From positions 3,387-67,386 of the forward strand of contig UQKK01000019.1 of the NCBI GenBank assembly GCA_900541505.1: a stretch of DNA of 64,000 nt. The letters are read 5' to 3'. The notes below the pieces were generated by a model, which searched no databases, was not told the origin of the DNA, and was given only the letters and a program-made list of their open reading frames with translations. Position 1 is the stretch's first letter, and each line of letters opens with the position of its first letter. Source of the DNA: an uncultured Ruminococcus sp. (lineage in GTDB: Bacteria > Bacillota > Clostridia > Lachnospirales > Lachnospiraceae). Below, in pieces: positions 1-7,955 of this stretch. Made by a program: the position numbers and the translations under genes.

Positions 1-223
1 TTTCAGTTTCAGCCCTTCTTATTTTGTATTTTATTATACCGTATTCATTGGAATTTGTATACCTGACAACTTCAACGTTTTTCGTGATTCTTGTTAGTTT
101 CCTATATTCCTCAGGCGATGGTCATTTTGTCTTTTTGTCCCTTTACCTCTTCAAGATGGATTGGCTCATCATGTCCATTGTGCTGCTGTGTATTATGGCA
201 ACGCTGCTGTATCAGTGTACTGA
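1..223 (-). other. Unrecognised, apparently disrupted coding fragment downstream of cas7c
   Basis: In a complete type I-C operon cas4 would begin immediately after cas7c. Here the leftward strand shows no Cas4 start. One open frame (about 222-111) ends ...VKGQKDKMTIA and stop. A different open frame begins at once (112 to the window edge) with EEYRKLTRITKNVEVVRYTN and continues off the edge. The two would join through a one-base frameshift, which suggests a broken gene or a gene starting with a rare codon. I do not recognise the family. The opposite strand is also open here but encodes a hydrophobic, AT-driven sequence that looks like a shadow. Confidence 0.35.
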
Positions 224-1072
224 TTAAAATATCTCCGGCGGCACGCAACCATCCATTGCCCACGTAATTTCGTAATCTTCAAAGCTTCTCGGTCTGTCCG
301 CTTTTGTTTCGATATGAAAGCTTCTCTGTATCCTTCCACTGGACGCTATGGGAGTTTTTTCCTCATGCTGCCACCAATACATCCGGCATACTTCGATACT
401 TCCATCCGGTCTTGCAGAGGAAGCATCGTTTTCAAACAGGGTTTTTAATGCCTCTTTCAAAATTTCCGCATCTTCCTGCGTAAATCCGGTCTTTTCCGCC
501 AGCTGCACGTTGACGCTTCCCATCACTTTGTAAACTGCAAACCCAACCCGGTGCTTTGTTCCCATGGTATCTGAAGCTTTGCCTTCCTTGCCCGCCTCAC
601 TGTTTACGCTCTTTGTAATCTGCATACTGATGATATCCACTGGAGAGAGGCTCACCGCCTGATGAATGGATACGGGTCCTCTCACGCCGAAAGACACCTC
701 ATCCCCTTTAAAAGCAAATACCTGCCCGAAACTTCTCACATCCATCCATTCTTTACAGGCAATCTTCGCGCACAAATCACGGTCGGCCTTTTTCTTTTTA
801 CTGATTTCATCGTTTAACTCCTGGCAGCTTTCCGCCCGCTCCTTTAAACTGCGGCAGCCGTCATCTGCTCTGTCATCCGACTGTACAAATACTTTCTGCC
901 CCAAATCCTGGAAACGGTTTCTGATTTTCCTCTTGATGCACACATCCGATATTTCCCCATATCCATCCAGGCTGATTCGCGGGCGGTTGCCGTTGAGCGG
1001 GTCGCCGTTTGGGTTTGCATTAGTCGCACTGATAAATAATGTAAAATCAATCTTTCCTTTTAATTCACTCAT
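224..1072 (-). CDS. cas7c: Type I-C CRISPR backbone protein Cas7c (Csd2)
   Basis: Cas7c forms the helical backbone of the type I-C Cascade complex and coats the crRNA spacer. The 282-residue product has the family length and the hallmark N-terminal stretch NANPNGDPLNGNRPR (about residues 18-32), followed by SDVCIKRKIRNRF and DVRSFGQVFAF. The ATG overlaps the cas8c stop by 4 bases (ATGA), so translation is probably coupled. It is the last recognisable cas gene of the leftward operon. I see no frame defects. Whether it still works depends on a crRNA source, which is not in the window. Confidence 0.95.
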   Translation of the reverse strand: MSELKGKIDFTLFISATNANPNGDPLNGNRPRISLDGYGEISDVCIKRKIRNRFQDLGQKVFVQSDDRADDGCRSLKERAESCQELNDEISKKKKADRDLCAKIACKEWMDVRSFGQVFAFKGDEVSFGVRGPVSIHQAVSLSPVDIISMQITKSVNSEAGKEGKASDTMGTKHRVGFAVYKVMGSVNVQLAEKTGFTQEDAEILKEALKTLFENDASSARPDGSIEVCRMYWWQHEEKTPIASSGRIQRSFHIETKADRPRSFEDYEITWAMDGCVPPEIF

Positions 1073-1560
1073 TCCGTTTCTCCCTTCACCGGTTCTTTTT
1101 TATATTTTTTCAATTCATAGGACTGACTGTGAAATCCCAATAGATATAGTCCATCCAGCCTTCGGTTATCCTGAAATCTCTCCACAGTAAATAATTGGCA
1201 GATACCGTCAATCAAATTCTCGTAATACCGTCTCTCCTGCACAGATAATTTTCCTAAATACGGCTGCAGATTCTCCTCGATAATTTTCCAGGTCTCAAAG
1301 GGTCTCTGCGAAAAAGTACTCATGTATCGTTTTGCATTCGTCACTCTCCCAGCATCATTTTCCCTGTCATATGTCCGATACTCAATTCTGTCTGCCACAG
1401 CGAGCAGTCTGCCGTACAGATAATCTCTTTCCTTACATTCCTCGTTTAATGCCACGTTCCATACCTCCTGATTTCTTTCATACCGATTCTTTTTTACAAA
1501 GGAACAGGCAAGAGCTAAAACCCGTTCCCAATTGTACCTTTCTTTATAACTCTGCGGCAT
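1069..1560 (-). CDS. Candidate internally initiated small subunit Cas11c within cas8c
   Basis: Type I-C systems are known to make a small subunit, Cas11c, from an internal start in the 3' part of cas8c. Met507 of Cas8c (ATG at 1558-1560) is preceded by AAGG 5 bases upstream (AATAAGGCATCGATG), a weak but usable ribosome site. It would give a 163-residue alpha-helical product beginning MPQSYKERYNWERVLALAC. The position is an inference; this product is longer than I would expect for Cas11c and a later start is possible. Confidence 0.3.
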   Translation of the reverse strand: MPQSYKERYNWERVLALACSFVKKNRYERNQEVWNVALNEECKERDYLYGRLLAVADRIEYRTYDRENDAGRVTNAKRYMSTFSQRPFETWKIIEENLQPYLGKLSVQERRYYENLIDGICQLFTVERFQDNRRLDGLYLLGFHSQSYELKKYKKEPVKGETE

Positions 1561-3078
1561 CGATGCCTTATTGACAGCAGCCGCAATAAAATCATAGGGT
1601 ATCTTTCTCCCATCCCAGATACACGGAAGCAGTCTGCGGCTCACTTCCGCATATAATCTCTTTCCATTTTTGTCAACAATGGAAAGTCTGCCCTGTGACT
1701 CGGTTCCGTATAAAATATCCGCAATTTCTCTGACGCCCGGAACTCCATAATAGGACTTTCTCATACCGTTTTTGTATTTAAACTGCAGCCACCCTCCATA
1801 CTCGTGCCATTTCTTTATATTTTCCAGATATCTTGCGGTTTCCATGGCTTTATATTCAATCAGGCACATCCTTCCTGTACTAGCGGCGTCAAATGCCATG
1901 AGTATCATTCTCGAAGTATTCTCTACTTTTGCCCCGTAACCATCCAAAACGCTGTAAAACTCGCTGGCAGTGATAGGATTTCCATCAAACGTTTGCACCT
2001 TTTCTTGTCCCTGATTTTCATCCTCCGCAGTCTGCATGGTCATTCCATCCTGCTCCTCGTAAGTTTCCTTTGCCGCCGAAATGATGGTCTCTGTGTCCGC
2101 CTCCCAGGACGGCATTTTTTTCATATCAGATTCCCATGTAACCATTGTCAGCGTATCGAAACTTTTCCCCTGTCTGCGGATAATCCACTTCAACGCATTA
2201 TGTATTTTCTGCGAGGATTCTCTCCCGATGGAAAGCGCCTGCTCCTTTGTGGCAAAGCGTCCGCGGAACGTATAATTTGACTCATCATTGGATGAAATCA
2301 GCTTCGCGCTGTCCCCTTCGTTTCTTATTTTTTTGGAATGAAGGTAAGAAGGTATCTGCTTTTCTCCTGTGAGATAGTCTAAGTCCTTTTCACCTTCTAT
2401 GGTTCTGTAATACTCAATAAAATGTTTTCTAAGCGAGCGGTCATTCCAGCACTCATCACTTTCTTCAGCGGTCGGCAGCCCTTTTTTGTTTCTTATGATA
2501 AAACGGACAAACGCATCCTGTTGGGGTACTCCTTCAATTTTGATATCTTTAGACAATCTCCCATTTTCATCCAGCACAAGAACCTTTTCTCTCACCAAGT
2601 CCTCTATTAATATCTCTTCTTTTAAATAGTGATAAAGAGCCTCCACTTTGTCATGTGTATATTCTGCCAGATACCATTGCTCCAGCTGCTCTATGTACAG
2701 TTCGTAATAACTCCTGATATCTCCTTTTTTGTCTTCCACATATCTTGCGTAATCCCCCGCAAGATACTTCAGATTATCGCAGAAAGGATGCGGGCATTTT
2801 CCGGTCCTGCTGCCGGACTTCTCTGTCACAGGGATAACAGTCAGATTCCTCTCTTTCTCTACTTTGGAAGCCCTTAAAAATTTACCGGATGAAGTAAGGG
2901 TGACCTCAATCTGCGCCTTTACTGTTGTATGAAAAGGCGGCAGAAGGACATACCACACTTTCTCCTCTATTTCATCCTTTCCATCCTTCCCCTTTCTTTT
3001 ATATACTTTATATTCCATCTCTCCTACACGGTCTTCATTCTTCTCATATAAAGCAAGCAGTTCCCCTTCCCAGTTCAA
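1069..3078 (-). CDS. cas8c: Type I-C Cascade large subunit Cas8c (Csd1)
   Basis: Cas8c is the large subunit of I-C Cascade, which recognises the PAM and recruits Cas3. The 669-residue product is full length (somewhat long for the family). It shows typical Csd1 features: an N-terminal LLPPFHTTVKAQIEVTL segment, a CPHPFCDNLKYL region (about residues 105-120), and a C-terminal alpha-helical half with NEECKERDYLYGRLLAVADRIE and RPFETWKIIEENLQPYL. Start and stop overlap cas5c and cas7c by 4 bases each. The C-terminal part is where other I-C systems make a separate small subunit from an internal start (see the entry at 1069-1560). Confidence 0.95.
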   Translation of the reverse strand: MNWEGELLALYEKNEDRVGEMEYKVYKRKGKDGKDEIEEKVWYVLLPPFHTTVKAQIEVTLTSSGKFLRASKVEKERNLTVIPVTEKSGSRTGKCPHPFCDNLKYLAGDYARYVEDKKGDIRSYYELYIEQLEQWYLAEYTHDKVEALYHYLKEEILIEDLVREKVLVLDENGRLSKDIKIEGVPQQDAFVRFIIRNKKGLPTAEESDECWNDRSLRKHFIEYYRTIEGEKDLDYLTGEKQIPSYLHSKKIRNEGDSAKLISSNDESNYTFRGRFATKEQALSIGRESSQKIHNALKWIIRRQGKSFDTLTMVTWESDMKKMPSWEADTETIISAAKETYEEQDGMTMQTAEDENQGQEKVQTFDGNPITASEFYSVLDGYGAKVENTSRMILMAFDAASTGRMCLIEYKAMETARYLENIKKWHEYGGWLQFKYKNGMRKSYYGVPGVREIADILYGTESQGRLSIVDKNGKRLYAEVSRRLLPCIWDGRKIPYDFIAAAVNKASMPQSYKERYNWERVLALACSFVKKNRYERNQEVWNVALNEECKERDYLYGRLLAVADRIEYRTYDRENDAGRVTNAKRYMSTFSQRPFETWKIIEENLQPYLGKLSVQERRYYENLIDGICQLFTVERFQDNRRLDGLYLLGFHSQSYELKKYKKEPVKGETE

Positions 3079-3812
3079 TCTTCCGCCCCCTTTTCCGCAA
3101 ATTCGCTGATTCCGGAAAAATTGTCTTTTCCGAATTTACGCCGTTCCATATATTTGATAAAGCGTTTTTCTTTACATTCCTCCGGTCTGATGAACTCAAT
3201 GATTCCACCTTTTTTCATCACGGGATGCCAGAAGTTCATCGTCATTTTCCCCTGCTCATCGGGCAGGATTGCTTCATCCGCATATGTCATGCCGTGATAC
3301 ATAAATCCATAGGACACCTCCCCCGGCATGTCATCATAATAACTCTTGCCTTCTCCAAATACACAGGGTTCCACAAAGGCCTGGCACTCTCTTGTCCCAA
3401 GAAAAATGTCCCTTCTGCCCCCTCTTTTTACCATTCTTTTGGCAATATTGTGATGTTTATTTTCATTTCTGTCTGCTTCAAGTTCCACATGGTTTAAATT
3501 AAATTCAAAATGGGCTCTCACCTGGTAACAGACATCCCGAAGATACGTATAATATGCCAGGTCATTTCCGCCGTTGTATCTGATAGGTCTGACTCCCTTT
3601 GTCTCTGTCTGAATCGGCTTCATCACACGGACCGCATCGACAATCCACATAATCGTTGGTTTCCAGAAGATGCTCTCCGTCACCCCTTTCAGCGCCTCAT
3701 ATGTAGGGATATGATAACTCGATTTTTCCCCTCCTACACGGGTCACCGGGTCAGAAAACAGCGCGTAATCTCCGTAAACCTCAAACTCAATCGTATTTCT
3801 GTATTTTTTCAT
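3075..3812 (-). CDS. cas5c: Type I-C pre-crRNA endoribonuclease Cas5c (Cas5d)
   Basis: In type I-C, which has no Cas6, Cas5c cleaves pre-crRNA and holds the 5' handle. The 245-residue product contains SSYHIPTYEALKG (Tyr33), KHHNIAKRM (Lys119-His120-His121) and GGRRDIFLGTRECQAF. These match the Tyr/Lys/His region implicated in catalysis in Bacillus halodurans Cas5d, so the nuclease appears intact. The start ATG has a strong GGAGGTG site. The gene overlaps the end of cas3 by 26 bases and cas8c by 4, so all four cas genes are one translationally coupled operon. Confidence 0.95.
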   Translation of the reverse strand: MKKYRNTIEFEVYGDYALFSDPVTRVGGEKSSYHIPTYEALKGVTESIFWKPTIMWIVDAVRVMKPIQTETKGVRPIRYNGGNDLAYYTYLRDVCYQVRAHFEFNLNHVELEADRNENKHHNIAKRMVKRGGRRDIFLGTRECQAFVEPCVFGEGKSYYDDMPGEVSYGFMYHGMTYADEAILPDEQGKMTMNFWHPVMKKGGIIEFIRPEECKEKRFIKYMERRKFGKDNFSGISEFAEKGAED

Positions 3813-6279
3813 TATTCACCTCCGAAACAGACGGCGCATCCAGTACTCCCTCTTTTTGGTCGTAGTAATCCATATCCAACACAAGGATTCCTGAATCTCC
3901 CACTTCAGAGAGCGCCTTTCCAAGCTCTTTCTTTTTCTTATCAGAAATTCCCACAGAATATCTCTGTAATTTTCTAAGAGCTTTTGTTTTCTCGAAGAAA
4001 GAAATTTTATCATCCTTTAGCACTGCGATTGCGTCTTTTGCTGTCTGATTATAGGGTATCACAATTTTCACTGTCTCATCTTCCGGTATGACCTGATAGG
4101 TCCTCCCCGCTGTCTGAAAAGCCTGATTTAAATATCCCTTTTTCTTTCTGCCGTTGTGGTGTCTTGCATATTGCCTGCGCCCTGTTTCATTTCTTCCAAG
4201 AAGCATTTCCAGCGTAGTATCCGGAATATTACTCGGATATTTCGTTATTTTCCCTTGTGAACAATTAAAATATTGCTTATAATATATTGTCAACGCTGTT
4301 TCTGAATCAATCGTCCCGCCAAACTTTTCCGGCATTTCCCCGAAATAGTCCAAAAGCACCTGCAGCGTCCCTGCCTTGTTTTGGATTTCCTCAAGTCCGT
4401 TTAAATTCTCCACATGCTGTGCCATCCGTACAATATAAGTCTTTCCCATGGTCTGATTCTTATCGCACTCTTTATGACAGCTGCAGAGTTCCGCCGCCCG
4501 GATGATACTGTCCAGCCCTGCCAGAGAGCGGATGACACACGCAAAAGACAAGTCCACTCTGGATTCTATAAGCTGTGTGCTCACACAAATGACTGGCTTT
4601 TTATCCGCCAAATCCTTTTTGATATGTTCCAGTTCCTCGCACCTGTTTTCCGGACACATCTTTTTGCTCAAATGATACAGCGCTCCTTCATCCTTGTACT
4701 GTTCTTTGATAGTCTCAAATACCTTTTGGGCGCATGATTTTGTGTTCAGAATCAGCAGGACACTTTTATGTTTTTTTAATTCCTCCAATGCAAAACTGCT
4801 CAACTCCTCTTCTTCCATGCCGCCAGGCACCATATTCGTCCTGTCTTCTATTTCTGTCCGTTTAAACGCTTCCGCATGCCTTCCCATATCCTCTGTCATT
4901 TCTTTACAGTTATATAGATTATTTTCTTCCAGTGCTGCGCAGGACGGCTGTGTGGCAGAGCAGAGCATAACGGTTGTATTGCAAAAAACAGTGAGAAAAT
5001 TTACCGCCAGGTTAAAAAGCTCTGTCCCTCGCACAGGAAATGCCTGAACCTCATCAAAAATAATAACACTGTTGCAAAGGTTATACATCCTGCGGATACT
5101 GCTCTTCTTGTCTGAAAACAGCGTGTTCAACATTTCTACGGCTGTCGTTGCGACAATTGGACAATCCCAATTTTCAGTAAGCCTTCTGTACTCTTCTTCA
5201 TCTTCTTCCTTTTCATAGCTTACATTGCAGTGATGCTCCAACACGTACGTTTCATTGCCTACAAACTTTCTGATTTCGTCCGCGTTCCATTCCAATGTCG
5301 AGTTATGGGGCGCCACATAGAAAATATGCCTTTTGTGATACTTCCGGGCATGACTTAAGGCGAAGCGCAGACTGCTCAACATTCTCCCGGCTCCTGCAGG
5401 GACTGTGAGCCGATAAAGCCTTTGCTCATCCTGTGCTGCCTGGAAACATCGTTCTGAAATCTGGTCGCGGTATACATCTAGGGGACTTTCATCCCCTGGT
5501 GTTTTCCTTTGCTTCATGCAGCCTTCAAAATGAGAAATGCACTCCTCCCATATTTCCTGTGTTCTCGCTTCAGAAATCCTTTCCGGAAGCGGCTCACCTC
5601 TGAAAAAACAAGCGGTGTCCGTCCAGTCGCTGTCAATCAACAATGACAGGAGCAAGCGCTCATACATTCCAAAGTAAAACTCTGCACTGCCGCATTTTTT
5701 GTCTCCGCATGATTCTATAAACTGGTTGATATCGGAACAAATACTCTCCGCTTCGATTTCCGCTGCTTTTATATACTCTTTCAATATGTCTTCGTCGATA
5801 AACTGAAAATATCTATTTTTAACAGCCTGATACTCCATCTCTTTTAGAAACCGTTTTTCTGAAAGAGTGTTTCCCGTTTCCATCTCAATACAGTCCTGTA
5901 AATTGTGATGGGAATAAATCGCGGTACTGACAAATTCAGACAACAGACTTTCTCCCATCATTTCTTCCGCAATATTGCCGCCCGCTGAAGAATGGTCCAC
6001 CACCTGGCGTCTGCTGGCATTTTTGCCGTACTGCAAGATATTTTCCCCATACGTAATATATGGTTGTCCAAATTTTCCCGCATCGTGCAGCAGCCCTGTA
6101 ACTTTCGCCATATTTCTCATATTATCAAGCGGACAGTTTTTCTCAGCAAGATACATAGCACCGCCTGAATGGTTTACGATACTTTGTGTATTCTTATTCT
6201 CTGCATTTACATGGGCATAGTCAGAATCCTCTTTTATAAACACAGGGTCTTTTCTTTTGTAATCGTCTATATTTATCAC
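3787..6279 (-). CDS. cas3: CRISPR Cas3 HD nuclease-helicase with degenerate helicase motifs
   Basis: Cas3 normally unwinds and shreds DNA marked by Cascade. The 830-residue frame is full length. The N-terminal HD domain looks intact: His37, His65-Asp66 (LLHDAGK), His96 (VDHSSAG), His124-His125 and the DSDWTDTACF segment. The SF2 helicase part keeps motif II DEVQ (409-412) and motif III SAT (441-443). Motif I reads PAGAGRM (294-300) instead of PTGxGKT. Motif V reads IESRVD (571-576) instead of IEAGVD. Motif VI reads RAAELCSC (594-601) instead of QAAGRCNR. The GTG used here lies inside the GAGGTG ribosome site; an ATA codon at 6270 sits at ideal spacing and probably replaced an ATG. The gene is probably impaired for ATP-driven unwinding. 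Confidence 0.9.
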   Translation of the reverse strand: MINIDDYKRKDPVFIKEDSDYAHVNAENKNTQSIVNHSGGAMYLAEKNCPLDNMRNMAKVTGLLHDAGKFGQPYITYGENILQYGKNASRRQVVDHSSAGGNIAEEMMGESLLSEFVSTAIYSHHNLQDCIEMETGNTLSEKRFLKEMEYQAVKNRYFQFIDEDILKEYIKAAEIEAESICSDINQFIESCGDKKCGSAEFYFGMYERLLLSLLIDSDWTDTACFFRGEPLPERISEARTQEIWEECISHFEGCMKQRKTPGDESPLDVYRDQISERCFQAAQDEQRLYRLTVPAGAGRMLSSLRFALSHARKYHKRHIFYVAPHNSTLEWNADEIRKFVGNETYVLEHHCNVSYEKEEDEEEYRRLTENWDCPIVATTAVEMLNTLFSDKKSSIRRMYNLCNSVIIFDEVQAFPVRGTELFNLAVNFLTVFCNTTVMLCSATQPSCAALEENNLYNCKEMTEDMGRHAEAFKRTEIEDRTNMVPGGMEEEELSSFALEELKKHKSVLLILNTKSCAQKVFETIKEQYKDEGALYHLSKKMCPENRCEELEHIKKDLADKKPVICVSTQLIESRVDLSFACVIRSLAGLDSIIRAAELCSCHKECDKNQTMGKTYIVRMAQHVENLNGLEEIQNKAGTLQVLLDYFGEMPEKFGGTIDSETALTIYYKQYFNCSQGKITKYPSNIPDTTLEMLLGRNETGRRQYARHHNGRKKKGYLNQAFQTAGRTYQVIPEDETVKIVIPYNQTAKDAIAVLKDDKISFFEKTKALRKLQRYSVGISDKKKKELGKALSEVGDSGILVLDMDYYDQKEGVLDAPSVSEVNNEKIQKYD

Positions 6280-6340
6280 CTCTTTGTATATTTTTTGTTC
6301 TTCGTGGTAAAAATTGGGAGCTCCTCAAAAAATGAAAGCA

Positions 6341-6455
6341 TTGACAAACCAGACTGAGATAAGATAGTATAATGAATGATGCCTATTTCTTATCAGCTTG
6401 TCTGGTTTGAAATAGCTTTCCAACCCAGGATGGTTGCCGCCATCCCGGGTTATTT
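6341..6455 (+). ncRNA. Possible small transcript upstream of cas3, divergent from it
   Basis: Reading rightwards there is TTGACA (6341-6346), a long 21-base spacer and TATAAT (6368-6373). A hairpin at 6422-6451 follows (AACCCAGGATGG and CCATCCCGGGTT, one mismatch) with ATTTTC after it, resembling an intrinsic terminator. The -10 lies inside a large inverted repeat with arms AAACCAGAC (6346-6354) and GTCTGGTTT (6400-6408), plus inner arms ATAAGA/TCTTAT. CTGGTTTGAAAT (6402-6413) weakly resembles the 3' end of type I-C repeats. The long spacer argues against a strong promoter. Confidence 0.35.
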
Positions 6456-6621
6456 TCATTATAGAGCCTCTAATAGTTTTTGTCAAGGTTTCTTGTAAAT
6501 ATAAGGTTAATTAAGATTTAAAATGCGATGTTATACTTACTTGTGTTTTTTCTTTTATTATGTTAAATTATCTTTGTCAGGTATATTTTGCCTGTGAATA
6601 GAAAAAATTATCCTTATATTG

Positions 6622-6655
6622 AAAAAGCGATTACCAACCCTGGCGACCGCTTTTT
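6622..6655 (-). terminator. Probable terminator of the DUF3990 gene pair
   Basis: After the stop of the 141-residue gene, the leftward strand has AAAAAGCG (6648-6655) pairing with CGCTTTTT (6622-6629) across an 18-base loop, ending in a T-run. The stem is weak. The remaining 6456-6620 is AT-rich and I see no gene in it. Confidence 0.45.
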
Positions 6656-6665
6656 TACTTTCCTG

Positions 6666-7091
6666 CTATACGTTATAAATCTTTCTCAATTTCTCCACGC
6701 TGTTCTCAAGTGATGCCTCGTGCAAAGGCGAATATTTCTTATATAACTCCTCCGGCTTTATCTTCTCGACGATATTTTCCGACAGCAATTTATATTTCCA
6801 CTGCATATAAGTATACACATCTGCCATCCACTCCAGGATAAACTCATCGTACTTCTCGCTCATCTGATTATCCGGACTGATTCGAATCCCCATATTTCCC
6901 AGAATCTGTTTTGGTGTTTTGTTCAGATACAGTGGATTCCCCCTGTCCATGGCTTTGCGGTAATCACTTTTCATGTAAGCTTCAATGACCTGAAACGGCG
7001 AGTCCGTGTTCCTGGCTGTCAACTTGAACAGGTATCTGTTTTTTTGAATCATCATATCATAATAGCACGCATCATAGGCTGTATCACTCAT
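6666..7091 (-). CDS. Unrecognised 141-residue partner of the DUF3990 protein
   Basis: I do not recognise this family. The product is acidic-basic mixed and mostly alpha-helical by eye, with a Tyr/Met-rich N-terminus (MSDTAYDACYYDMMIQKNRY), a central LYLNKTPKQILGNMGI and a C-terminal EWMADVYTYMQWKYKLLSENIV helix-like region. It has no signal peptide or membrane segment. Its start overlaps the end of the DUF3990 gene by 8 bases, so the two are translationally coupled. From the pairing with a predicted ADP-ribosyltransferase-like protein I infer an antitoxin or cognate partner role, which is unproven. Confidence 0.6.
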   Translation of the reverse strand: MSDTAYDACYYDMMIQKNRYLFKLTARNTDSPFQVIEAYMKSDYRKAMDRGNPLYLNKTPKQILGNMGIRISPDNQMSEKYDEFILEWMADVYTYMQWKYKLLSENIVEKIKPEELYKKYSPLHEASLENSVEKLRKIYNV

Positions 7092-7788
7092 AATAATCCT
7101 TCTCCTTGTGATAGACTAACTTGTTTTTGACAGCATACTGTGCAGTGATTCCGGGAACAGTATATCCTTCCAACAAGATTGCTTTCATACGTGTCTGCAT
7201 AAATTTACTTACTTCCCGTCGTGCTCTCACATCATCTGCAGCATAGTCTGTTTCTGCAGTAACTTCATAGGAAGAAATCCATTTAATCTGGCGGAAAGCT
7301 TTTTGGGATTTTAAAAACATCTGATTTCCCAGAGAACCCTTGTAAAAAAGCCGTTCCACCTCGGCAATATGAATCTGATTCAGCAAAAACGCCTCGATAA
7401 CCTGTGTATAGCTGTCATCTGCACGGTATCCTTTGATAATATCATACGAATCCGTATCCAACTTGTACATATCAACTAACCGATTTCCCAGGATTCCTGC
7501 AGTATCCTGATTTATCCCTCTATTGGAAACCACCTCAGCAATCCATGCAAGCACGCCAAAATCCTGTAAGTTCAGGATTTTAAGTTCACTTAAGTCTAAT
7601 TCATATTCATTTACTATGGAATGCTCTGGATTACCATTAAGAGCCGCCCAGCTTTTTGCGCGCTCTTCATATTCTGTTGTGTAAAAGCCATTCCCATAGT
7701 CATTGTCCTCTTTCCCGCCGAGATATACGGGAGTCTGGATGATATGGTCTGAACCATGATATACCCGAATCAATTTTTCCTTTTTCAT
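7084..7788 (-). CDS. DUF3990 family protein, ADP-ribosyltransferase-like (putative toxin)
   Basis: The 234-residue product begins with the DUF3990 signature: VYHGSDHIIQTPVYLGG, then DYGNGFYTTEYEERAKSWA (residues 9-50). The YHGS...GFYTT pattern resembles the NAD-binding core of ADP-ribosyltransferase-fold proteins, the clan in which I recall DUF3990 being placed. There is no signal peptide, so it should be cytoplasmic. It is the first gene of a two-gene unit preceded by a good promoter at 7904-7932 and AAGGAAGGGG upstream of the ATG. The transcript sits next to a CRISPR operon, a common position for accessory stress or defence genes. The role as a toxin is inferred. Confidence 0.7.
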   Translation of the reverse strand: MKKEKLIRVYHGSDHIIQTPVYLGGKEDNDYGNGFYTTEYEERAKSWAALNGNPEHSIVNEYELDLSELKILNLQDFGVLAWIAEVVSNRGINQDTAGILGNRLVDMYKLDTDSYDIIKGYRADDSYTQVIEAFLLNQIHIAEVERLFYKGSLGNQMFLKSQKAFRQIKWISSYEVTAETDYAADDVRARREVSKFMQTRMKAILLEGYTVPGITAQYAVKNKLVYHKEKDYYE

Positions 7789-7903
7789 TGTCCAGCCCCT
7801 TCCTTAACTTTAAGGTTCCCATAAGAGCCCATTTCTTGTTCCTATTTTTCACAAACTAGTTTACGCTGCCCTGATTTCTGCCGAAAGTTTTGTCTTGCCC
7901 TTT

Positions 7904-7932
7904 ATTATAACGTAATCTCTATCATTTGTACA
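7904..7932 (-). promoter_or_regulatory. Sigma-A type promoter of the DUF3990 pair
   Basis: On the leftward strand TGTACA (7927-7932) and a perfect TATAAT (7904-7909) are separated by 17 bases. About 115 bases of leader follow before the DUF3990 ATG. Confidence 0.6.
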
Positions 7933-7955
7933 CCGGATGTCATTTACGCATTTCG

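Noticed and set aside
24..227. A 67-codon hydrophobic frame on the + strand at the left edge
   Set aside because: It is AT-driven, antisense to protein-like frames downstream of cas7c, and has no ribosome site.
1..6660. A CRISPR array near the cas genes
   Set aside because: No direct repeats of about 32 bp with regular spacing were seen on either side of the operon within the window.
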